Of a stretch of DNA of 64,000 bases, positions 12,540 to 22,170 are shown in pieces. The stretch is from Straminergon stramineum (Eukaryota > Streptophyta > Bryopsida > Hypnales > Calliergonaceae). Under the pieces are notes generated by a model. The model did no database searches and was not told the DNA's origin. It saw nothing but the letters and a program-made list of their open reading frames with translations. Made by a program: the position numbers and the translations under genes. Every line of letters begins with the position of its first letter. Within the stretch, counting starts at the first letter, position 1. The stretch spans positions 23,069,001 to 23,133,000 of the forward strand of contig OY987265.1 in the NCBI GenBank assembly GCA_963920665.1. Reading direction: 5' to 3'.

Positions 12540-13130
12540 CACTACACAACTCCAAATTAAGAGTGTGATATGTTTCTGGAAAGTTAACAAAACATTCTAC
12601 AACCTCTTCACAATTCACTCAAAACTAAGATATTGTCCAACTTTTATGGTCGGTCAAAGTTCACCCTTTCCAATTCAAAGGCAGCTCACCTATACTTCAC
12701 TCTCAAGCCCATAACTTTTACATACTAACTCCAAATCAAGAAAATAAACCCATTTTGAAAAGCTAACATAAATATCTACAAGATCCTCAAGTTTCATTCA
12801 AATCTAAAATACTTTACACTTTTTATAGACTACCAAAGTTCACTCTCTTGAAAACCCAAAAGTATCTCTTCACTCTTTCACTGTCAAGTCCATAACTTTC
12901 TCATAATTGCTTCAAATCAAGAAAATAAACGTAGTTTCGAAAGATAAAAGAAGTATCTAAAATCTCATCAAGTTTTACTTAAAAATAATTTATTGTCCAC
13001 ATTTTATAGTCTACCAAAGCTCACTCTCTTGAAAGTTTGAGGCAGCTCCACAACACTTCACTCCCAAACTCATAACTTACACATATTAACTCCAAATTTA
13101 ATGAGTGATAACTTTTTGGAAACACAAAAA
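12540..13130. repeat. Tandem repeat, about 180-bp unit, about three copies
   Basis: The phrase CATAACTT recurs at about 12710, 12891 and 13071. Each is followed by a CTCCAAAT..AAGAAAATAAAC-like stretch and preceded by CACTCT..CTTCACTC. Copies are diverged. Open frames crossing the array are not genes. Confidence 0.75.
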
Positions 13131-13665
13131 CAAGATACACAAGCTCTCAAAATTTCATTACCAAAATCCCCATGTACAATGTGGCATGCCCTCTCAAAGT
13201 CACGGGTCTCCCTAAGCAAAACAAGAAGGAGGAAGAAGGTGACCCTCCACCTCATCAGCCACCTCAACCTCCATGCTATCCACCTAAGCTAGTGGATTTT
13301 GACCACTAAGATGCCACATGAGAAATAATACCCCCATGGGCCACCTCCTATCCTCAATAAATCTATCCACATCATCTACGTGGACTTCTAATTCATTAAA
13401 AAAATTAAAATAAAGAAAAGGTAAAACAAGCTTTACCTTTTGTTTTTACAACTTCAAACAAACAAACTAAAATAAAAATATCTTCAAGTATAGAAATCAA
13501 AGAACTAAATGTTTCTCAATTAGAGGTAAAAAAAAAGAGTTCAAGTGGAGTATGACCCCATTTGTTTCTTGAGACTCTAGAAAAAAAAAATCCAATTTAA
13601 TAAACAATTATGTATTTTTACATAATGAACGCATTTACAATGTGATACTGTCCAGAACAAGAATA

Positions 13666-13690
13666 TCGTACGCATGCCACTTACCGTGCA
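13666..13690 (+). repeat. Left terminal inverted repeat of the pogo-type element
   Basis: Pairs with 19029-19053 at 23 of 25 bases. TA precedes it at 13664-13665. A partial second copy (GCCACTTACCGG) lies inside the element near 13727. Confidence 0.85.
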
Positions 13691-14479
13691 GCTCCACTTA
13701 TTGTGCATAGCACCATACTCCACAGTGCCACTTACCGGTCACTTTTAATCTCAATTGTCAGATCTTCTCACATGAAATCTCAACCTTCCAATCTCTCTCA
13801 CACTCAATGACTACACAAATGACCTAAACTGTCATTTTCAACTCACATTGATGATGGAGTCTCTGTTAGCTGTTAGTGGATGATAAGACTGCCAATACAA
13901 ATAGACACAAATTGCTCATCATTTCTTGCGCATTCTCAAACGTGTTGTGCTCTTTACGAATTGTGCTTGTAACCTAATTGGATCTAGATTTCTTCTTGTA
14001 TTTGTTTCATACATAGTGAGTCTTGAAAACAAAATTCATGGCTAGCGTAGAATTTTTGAATCGGTTTCTACTTTTAGACGTTAGCAGTTCATGCTACGCT
14101 TCATGACCATGTTTTTTGTTTGAAGCTTTGAATTCGTGTACCATTTTGGTGAATGCTTATTTCCTAGATGAATATGTTGTACTAACAATTATGCTTTGCA
14201 AAGGGTGAATCTCTTGAGTTTGCTACTCTAATGGAGCAAGAACGATTACGAAAGCGTTTTGAAAGTCCACTGAACAGCATCTGAGCGTTGATGTTTGCGG
14301 TCTCTATAACATCCACCTTGAAAAGGTAAGGTCCATCATATGTTTTTTTGGATTTTTACTCTGATTGTTCTGTTGTCATGACTAATATTATTGCAACTAT
14401 TTGCTCCTGGTTCTTCCTACGCTAGCGGCTATTAATTTATTATTGTGTTTATGCATGTGATCGTATCTTCACCATGTAG

Positions 14480-15425
14480 GGTTTGCGAGTGTGGAGCTTG
14501 ACTTTAGAAAACATCTAAATTTTCTGGAGTTATTTTATTCGTCGAAGACACGGAGGCTGTTGTGCGTACCTCTGGTAGTCTAGTCAACAAGTACGAGTTC
14601 TGACGTATATGCTCCTAGTGATCAACTTCTAGTTTATCTAATGACTAGGCTGAGAAATTTCATATGGAAGGTTCTATAGTCATAATTGATTGGTTTCTCC
14701 ATTACAGGAGATTCAGTGCATACGTCAAAGTTGTTGCCTGTAAACCCTAACATACTTGAAGGAGTGGATGACCTCACAAAACTGAGTTATCTCAACGAGC
14801 CTTCTGTAAGTTCTTCACAACCTTTGGTATCGACATTTAAGAGATCAGATATATGTAAGCGCAAGCTTCATGCGAGCACTTGATGTGTTGTTGCTGTTTT
14901 TTTCACAATTTTTAAAACGTAGAATTCCTACACTCGTGGCGAATAAGAGGTCCATGTAGAGAATCATCTCTTCAGAAGTACTATTTTTGTTTCTTCAGTA
15001 CGACAATCATGTTTATAAAATGTAATTTGTTTGGTAATTTTGCAGCATTTATAGACTAGAGTTGGTCCTATTTTGATCACGGTCAACCCATTCAAGAGAG
15101 TTCCCATCTATGGAGAAAGAAATGTGTGAGATTTTTAGAACAGAACTCTTGAAAGCTCCCAACTTCATGTGTGTATATTGGCTAACAATGTTTTTGGTGC
15201 CATGATGAAAGGTGGGAATCATTACGATTACCTCATTGGAATGGGTATGAACTCTATAGTGCGGGTATGCAGTCTTTAGAGTTCCTTATCACTAATTATG
15301 CAACAAGGTTTACACTAGTAATATAACTCTTATAATTGTAGAGACATAATTCTACGGCTCACTAACTTTTTCTCTTTTTTTTATGCAGAGGGAATCAACC
15401 TTGTTCTGGTAGGAAAATCTAATGA
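14480..15425 (+). pseudogene. Captured myosin heavy-chain fragment (head N-terminus), with introns
   Basis: Several exon-like blocks lie in order, separated by GT-AG introns. Block 1 (14480-14590) gives VILFVEDTEAVVRTSGSLVN, fitting the SH3-like subdomain. Block 2 (14708-14854) gives NPNILEGVDDLTKLSYLNEP, the unmistakable start of a myosin motor. After a 4-base insertion it continues VLHNLWYRHLRDQIY. Block 3 (15055-15264) gives TRVGPILITVNPFKRVPIYG, then, after a stop and a frameshift, LANNVFGAMMKG. A final block (from 15389) may be a ruined P-loop (VGKSNE). The wording is closer to plant class VIII than class XI. Because introns persist, the fragment came from genomic DNA, not from cDNA. It is non-functional as a myosin. 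It lies in the same orientation as the transposase downstream. Confidence 0.85.
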
Positions 15426-15494
15426 GTGTAGTTTGGTTGTTTGTGTTTGAATTTAATCTTCTCTACTATGAGAGGCCCTCGAAGATCTCAATGA

Positions 15495-18400
15495 GTGGAA
15501 GCTCCTAAGCCTAAAGCTGAATGTGCAAGACCTAGTGTAGGGAAAAAGACCAATGCAAGTGGACCTAGTAGAGGACAATGGACAGAAAAGATGATGCAGA
15601 ATGCCATTGACACCATCAAATCAAGGAAACTATCAATTAGAAAGGCATCTAAAACTTTCTCAATTCCCGCATCATCTATTTTAGATTGGATGTATGGAAA
15701 GACCAAGAAGAAGAGACACAAATTTGACCCCTACCTAACTAAGGTTGAAGAAAGTGAGTTGAAAACATGGTGCTTCACTATGCAAGAAAGGGCATTCTCT
15801 GTGACCTTGCCCATCTTGAAAAATACGGTCCGAGACATTGTGAGACGCTATCCAAGGCAACATCCATTCAAAAACGATTGTCCTGGGCAAAGATGGTGGA
15901 AGTGCTTCAAATCAAGACATCCAAAGGTGGTGTTAAGAATTGGAGAAGGTTTGGAGTTGAAGAGGTGTATGGGCCTAAACAAAAATGTTTGTGGACAATT
16001 TTATAACAATTTGACCTCTGTGATTACTTCTCAAGGATACACAGCTTCATGTATATGGAATATGGATGAATCGGGGGTTCAAGCGGTGGACAGAAACAAT
16101 ACATTGAAGGTTGTGGCAAAAAAGGGATCAAGGAATGTAAACGTTCCTACATGTGACAATAGAGAATGGTTAACTATTTTGGTATGTATTAGTGCTATTT
16201 GCACTTTCATACCCCATTATTTCATTTTCAAAAGAATGTATCTTCTTTAAGATTACATGAAATTTTGTGGACCAGGTGCTACAATGAATGTTCACGAGAA
16301 TGGAAGGGTGACAAATGAGATATTTTATGATTGGCTTAATCACTTTAAGTGAAATGTTCCCGGAGGTCTGAGTAAAGATCACAAGTACCTCCTTGTGCTA
16401 GACGGCCATTGTAGCCATGTTAGTGCCATAGCACTTGATACATGCCTTAAGATGGGATTGGACGTCATTACAATTCCTTCACATTCATCACATCATATGC
16501 AACCTTTGGATGTCTCATGCTTCAAGCCTTTTAAACAATATCTTCAAGAGGATAAAGCAACTATGGCATTACAAAATCCAAATTAAGGTAATGGTGTTAT
16601 GTTGAAACCAACCCTAGCTCAAATGGCAGCAAGTGCTTTGAACCAAGCTCTTAAACCATCTACTATAATAGCAGGTTTTAAAGCATTAGGTATGTATTAG
16701 AAAGATTTTTTGAATAAGTGCTATTTCTTTCAATGTTTATTTATGTTTTTCAAATATTAATGGTTGAGATGGAGTTTGATGGATAATAGGCATCTTTCTT
16801 GTGGATCCAACGGCAATGGATAAGCACTATGGGCCAAGTATACCTCACTTGAACAATCTATCTCTATCTTCACATGTGAGAGATGAAGAGGTGCAACAGA
16901 TAATTTCAAATGAAGATGGCAATATTGATAAAAAGGTGTTATATGAAAATGTTGATGATGTGATTAATCAGATTCTCGAAGAGTTGTTTCAAGAAGAAAA
17001 TATCAAGGAGGTCCTATACAAAGATGGTATCATTGAGATCTTATGTGAAGAAGATTCCATGAATATGTCAAATGAGGCACAAATAGAAGTTCAAGATTTA
17101 TTTGTTTAGCCATCTGACGACCCTGATCCAGTAACAATTAGGGCCACTAATTTTCAATCACTTACTAGGGGTCAATGCCTAACAGACACAATGGTGGACT
17201 TTTACCTCAAGTACCAAGAAAAAAAGCAACACTACATAAAAGGACTCCATTTCTTCAATAGTTTTTTCATTAGAAAGCTTGTGATCATCTACAAACAAGA
17301 TGCCACAAACAGATTTGAAGAAATTGCACGTTGGCTCAAAGATACAAATATCTTCAAATGTGATTATATTTTCCTACCTATCCTACTCAGGTAACCTAAT
17401 CCAAGTTTTTTTGTACTATCATAGTATCCTTTCGAAAACTTGTTTTTGAAATTTAAATTTACTACAATGTTACTAATTATGTTTTCTTTTATGAATTGAC
17501 AGTGGACATTGGAGCATGCTTGTTATTTGTAATGTGGGAAGTTTGACAGTAAAACCTTTTATACTCCATTTGAACTCAATGAAGTCAACAACCCATTTGG
17601 ATCTACAGAAGCATATCAAATTGTAAGTATTTTTAGATTGGTCAATTTGATCAATTTTATATTTCGATTGCAAGTTTGTCATTGAATACCAATTTAATAT
17701 ACTTGTTGATTGCAATTTTTTGAACTTGGAATGGGAAAGGCAAAACAACATGGCAAGTTTGAAAATTCCCAAGAAGGTTCTTCTTGACCTTAAGATTCAA
17801 GTAATTGATGTAAGTTACTATTCAATTGTATGTGCTCGAAGATGCATTTGATTATTTTGACATATTGCAATGGATTAGTCAATTTTCAAATATGATATAA
17901 AGGTCTTTATGTTTTGTATGTATGTAGGTCCTTCAACAACCTGAGAACAATGGTACAAATTGTGGCATTTACTTGATCAAAACTTTGGATGTTTTCTTGG
18001 ACACCATTGCTGAAGGGTTTTCTTTGGGCCAAAGTAGTGGATACATAGTAAGTGTACATCTTAATTTGAAAAGTTTCAATTTAATTTGAATTGTATATAT
18101 ACCAACTTGATCTCTTGAAAGAGTGAATCTCCAATATGTTTGTAAAGAGTTTTTTATATTTTTTTGAAATGATTGTATCTAAATTTGAATTAACTTTTGG
18201 TGTTAACTTATTTGTCTGGTCAGTTATAGAAAGTGCATTGGGAACTCCAGACTACTGCATTTCAAGATACAGTGGCAAATGCCACGTGAATGAGTATAAA
18301 GTAGATGATATTGATGCTTCAAGGGGGATCAAATTTTTCCTCAATTGTTGAAGACATGTAGGTTAAAAACATTGTATTGATTTTCACAAATATTTCTGTG

Positions 18401-18837
18401 ATTTGTATTCATTATTCATGTTGATTAATTTTTATTTTTTTGATATATGTCAACCCAGAGGCAATGGCTTGGAAGGTGGAGTTGAAGCCCTATCCAATAT
18501 ACTCAAAGTTCCTTCTTTTCCTAAGTCTTCAATGAAACCAAAAAATCCTAAGAGATTAAATCCTCATGGAAAATGCCTCACGTTAGAAGAATTCACCAAA
18601 AACAAGTTGAAAGCTGCCAAAGAAGAAGAAGACAAGTTCAATGAGAAAGAAAAAAAGAAAGAGAAGAGAGCAAAGCTTGCGAAATCCAAAAGGGAAGCAA
18701 AAATTCAACTCCAAGTTGAAAAAAAGAAGTTAACTTCGAAACACAGAAAGAAGAAACTATTAGAGCCTTCTTCACTTCTTGTGAAAAAACAAGCTATGTT
18801 TATTGCTCCTTTAGTGAAACCTGAGATGCACGGTTAG
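15495..18837 (+). pseudogene. Transposase (HTH_psq + DDE) fused to Ulp1-like protease, decayed
   Basis: The N-terminus has a pipsqueak/CENP-B type helix-turn-helix (SIRKASKTFSIPASSILDWM). The DDE core follows: WNMDESG, LVLDGHCSH and MQPLDVSCFKPFK, a normal pogo/Tigger arrangement. In-frame stops sit at 16248, 16350, 16584 and 17107. An intron at 16690-16789 joins KALG to IFLVDPTAMDKHYG in phase. The same frame then enters a peptidase C48 (Ulp1/SENP) domain, split by phase-consistent introns at 17391-17502, 17623-17739 and 17810-17927. Its motifs are GQCLTDTMVDFYLKY, GHWSMLVI (catalytic His), HLNSM (usual Asp is Asn) and QQPENNGTNCGIYLIK (Gln and Cys). A Lys/Glu-rich, probably coiled-coil tail follows at about 18460-18837. 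The exon between 18048 and 18460 is uncertain. The start is also uncertain, because the frame has TGA at 15492. Ulp1 enzymes cleave SUMO; a role in transposition is inference. Confidence 0.8.
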
Positions 18838-19028
18838 TGGTTTAGATGATGATTCTAGATCGACACATATAGTTTGAAACTGAATCCTTAAAAGGTTGTA
18901 ACTTTTGAGTTGCAAATGCCATTTCATTTTTTCACAACAATCCCATCTACTCACTAATTAAAAAATTTAAAGAAAAAATTAGTAAACATAATGAACCCAC
19001 TTTTGTAATATGCTAATGAACCCAAATA

Positions 19029-19053
19029 TGCATGGTAAGTGGCATGTGTACGA
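19029..19053 (-). repeat. Right terminal inverted repeat of the pogo-type element
   Basis: Reverse complement begins TCGTACACATGCCACTTACC, matching the left terminus except at two positions. It is followed by TA at 19054-19055. Confidence 0.85.
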
Positions 19054-19509
19054 TAAATTGCCACATTCAAATGCAAGACTTGTAACATGAACCTACCTGT
19101 GACAAGTAGAATGAGTGGTCTATATTGTTGCCATTAGCAAAATGTTTCAGATTTTTTTCCATACATAGACATATGTGAGAATTGAAGGAAATAATTGAGA
19201 TTTTATTTTTTAGACAAAATAAGAATTTTTTGTGAATTTTTGAAGTGTACAACCCAATTGGCCCAACAGAGTCTGTAGACTACCCCAAATCAACAGAGAG
19301 GGTTTCTATAATGGTCATCTTACCACCTAAAGCAGTCACAACATTTCCTAACATGGCTATGACATGAAAGAATAAAAAAATAACTTTTTATGACCAATTT
19401 ACACTTGAATGGTGTGAATGCCCTATGACAGTCACTAATAACTCCATGACCATCTCCTAAGACAAGATATGGCCACAAATCAACCTAATGTAGTCCTAAT
19501 CTCATTTAT

Positions 19510-20835
19510 TTATTTATTTATTTATTTATTTTGACACAAATGAAACGAAATTTCATTGTAGAAGAAAGATACAAGCCAGCCAGCCACAAGTGGCTTGGCC
19601 GGGGACAAGACCACACAAACACAGACAAAGGAAGAACAGAAAGGCGAACCAACACAGGCTAACTCCCCAGAACACAGCGCAGAGAGAGGCCACAAGGCCT
19701 CTTGCGGCCGGCAAGAAGGAGGTGAAGCCTCCAGTGGACGCTGGTAGGACTTCATGGGGGCTGGAAAAAAAACAAGCGCTTGGGCCCATCGAAGACCACA
19801 TTGGCTGCCTAGCCTCCATCCGTGAGAAGATCCCAAATTTACATCGTCGATTAATGAACCCACTATGCAACTTGCATTGAAGCTCCTGAAATTGCCTCCG
19901 CTTGGAGTTAGCCACATTCGCCTACTCTGCCCTTTCGTAGTCAAGGAAGTTGCTCCAGATGCTTTGCACTACTCTTTCCACAGACCAGGCAACCCTGTTG
20001 AAAACCATATTGTTACGTTACTTCCACAATGTCTAAAGCACTGTGGTTCTAATTTCAAGCCACACTCTTTTGAATGGGTTGAATTTGTGTGGGATGCTCA
20101 TTGAAAAAACACCTTGCCTCCAGGTGAGTGGCTGCCAAGGGCCTCTAGCTTCCGCTCCCTTCACCAAAGTATTCAAAACATGAATGCCCCATTGCCAGGC
20201 ATGCTATGGGGAGTGACACTCCCAGAAGTGGTGGAGTACCATTTCTACAAATCATCTTGGGCAGATTGGGCAGCTGGTGTCGACCGCTCCATCGATCCTC
20301 CCACACCAATGATTGACTGCTATGGCTCTATGCGATAGAGCCACAACAAGCCTGCTTCTTTCTAGATACGTTCTAGGGGCCATATGGTTTTCTAAAGTAG
20401 CCTAAAGTCTACTAGAAGGATGCCACCCTATTTCCTCTCCACGGGATTTGGTACCCAGTGATGTTGTTTGAGTAGGCGGCATCCTAGTCAAGCCAAGAAG
20501 CTCATGAAGAAAATATTTCCGCCAGGCACTACCCATTCAAGTTTCCCAGGGTCCCAGTCGAGTCAATCGATTCTTCCATGAAAGAAACATACTATGATTT
20601 TCTTTGGCCCACACAACATCAAAGACACTCTTACCCTATGGAAGCATCCTTTCTCGATCAGAGTGCGGTCACGGTCAGCCTTCTGCGAGTTTACTTGTAG
20701 CAAGCATGCTTGTTGGAGGATAGTGAAGCTAGAGGTCTCTACATCATTTGGCGAGCTTCGAGTAGACCCACCAATGGAGATTGAGCTGCTTGTGGGAACT
20801 TGAAGGACTAAAGCAAGGGTTCGATTATTGTCGCC
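19510..20835 (-). mobile_element. 5'-truncated LINE with ORF2 3' region
   Basis: Flanked by a perfect 15-bp duplication, CCTAATCTCATTTAT, at 19495-19509 and 20836-20850. On the minus strand the 3' end carries a short TAAA-type tail (about 19510-19530), as LINEs do. The reading frame, broken by stops, shows NHWCGRIDGAVDTSCPICP, HHFWECHSP and WQWGIHVLN, that is, the zf-RVT cysteine/histidine region at the end of a reverse transcriptase ORF. LTWRQGVFSM and TLWK.RNNMVFN follow. The endonuclease and most of the RT are absent. Plus-strand open frames in this interval are antisense shadows. Confidence 0.85.
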
Positions 20836-21910
20836 CCTAATCTCATTTATGAGAAAAAATCTGTCATAGGTTAATGTAAGACTCTAGTGGGTGGTTTTCT
20901 AGATGACTGCTGTGAGCCCCTATTTCATCACCGAGGACTCACTTATCTTTTTTTTTTATTTTTTTGTGAAAATAAGTGTGAAAAATAGTATAAAACCTCC
21001 CCATAAGAGTGTGAAACCAAAATAGGTGTGTTACATGCCAATATAATATTTGGTCATATTTTGAGAGTTTTTACTAATTAGATTCAAATTTCACTTGTAA
21101 ATAGGTTAGAACCTAACCAATTGTGGTAATTCCGAGTTACGAGCATACTAGGCTCAAAATCCCACACAGAAAGGATATCGCTTGGCTAATATTGGTTGAG
21201 GGAATCTTGGTGAGGCACATAGGTCAATTCCTAGAGATAGGTTCCAATTTCTTCATTTCATCGACGAAATAGTGGAATCCCAATTATTGGCTTGCAGATG
21301 TTAAAAATACCAAGATGGGACCGTGGAGGAATCTCTAGTCCAAGGAAGGTGACTTAGAATTAAAACCATGCCTGAGAAACAACGGCGAAGTCGGTTTGCC
21401 AAGATTCCCTCCGATGTGGAAGATTCCTTAGCCATCGATAATTAAATAAGGGGGTGGATTTTGTTCCCCTTAGGCCGATGTGTAGAGTAAAAATATGAGC
21501 CCACACATGTGTTTTGGAATTCCATGGGAGGTTCCACAAAAAATTTCAGAATTTTTTGATAGTCAGAAGATGCCTTTCCGGATGGTCAACTACCCAAACC
21601 TATGATGAGAAATTCCTAAAATTTCTCTAGGTGGTGGTAAAATCTCACTAAAAATTAGAATAGCTTTTTTTTATGTTAATAAGACGCTCCAACAAGTTTC
21701 AAGACATTTCGATAGTCAGAAGAACCCGAACTTGCAAGATTCTTCAACAATTGTCAAAATTTAAAGATTACGATGGAGTTGACCAGTGGATTGGGAGCAT
21801 ACAAAAGTGGAATGGGGTCAAAGATAGGTCTTTTTTTACTCCCCCACACCTACTTAAGAGCCTAGGATAGTTACTTTTTTCAAAAAAGTCAAACTCCCAA
21901 AGTTGGATTT

Positions 21911-21930
21911 TTAACCCTTTGGGGTGTTAA
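21911..21930. repeat. 20-bp TTAA-bounded palindrome at a TTAA-element insertion site
   Basis: TTAACCCTTTGGGGTGTTAA. In the homologous position of the other giant LTR a 564-bp TTAA element is present (53711-54274). The short palindrome looks like two fused element ends. Confidence 0.55.
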
Positions 21931-22162
21931 ATTGGCATTAGGTTTTGTTGAAATTTTGAAGTTAAAAAAAGGGGTGGGGGTTTATCCTCAGCTAAAAATG
22001 GCCTTCTGAAGCCAATGGCACAATCCGTTTGTGATTTGAAGTTAATCTCCCAAAGTTAGAAAATGGATTAGCGTAGAAAGTCAAAATTTGTAAATTAGGG
22101 TGAAAATCTTAATTGATAAGATTACCATGTTGAAATGAGAGGAGGTGGGTGCCTTGAAAGAG

Positions 22163-22170
22163 TATATAAG
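22163..22170 (+). promoter_or_regulatory. TATA box of the giant LTR
   Basis: TATATAAG in the context GAGTATATAAGGGCACTC. The other giant LTR has TATAAAA at the matching place (minus strand, 53469-53478, also followed by GGGCAC). Conservation between the two copies supports a Pol II promoter. Confidence 0.6.

Larger units (their letters stand above)
13666..19053 (+). mobile_element. Tigger/pogo-type DNA transposon carrying Ulp1 protease and captured myosin exons
   Basis: The 25-bp terminal inverted repeats match at 23 of 25 positions. The left is 13666-13690, beginning TCGTACGCATGCCACTTACC. The right is 19029-19053, whose complement begins TCGTACACATGCCACTTACC. Both ends abut TA (13664-13665 and 19054-19055), the target site of the Tc1/mariner/pogo superfamily. 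A subterminal GTGCCACTTACCGG repeats near 13726. Inside, all on the plus strand, are several myosin exons (14480-15425), then a transposase-Ulp1 gene (15495-18837). The transposase has several stop codons, so this copy is not autonomous. The transposase family and TA duplication agree with each other, which supports the boundaries. Confidence in the element is high; the age and activity of its relatives are unknown. Confidence 0.85.

Noticed and set aside
19553..19944. Overlapping 120- and 140-codon minus-strand frames and plus-strand frames
   Set aside because: These are parts or shadows of the broken LINE ORF2, not separate genes.
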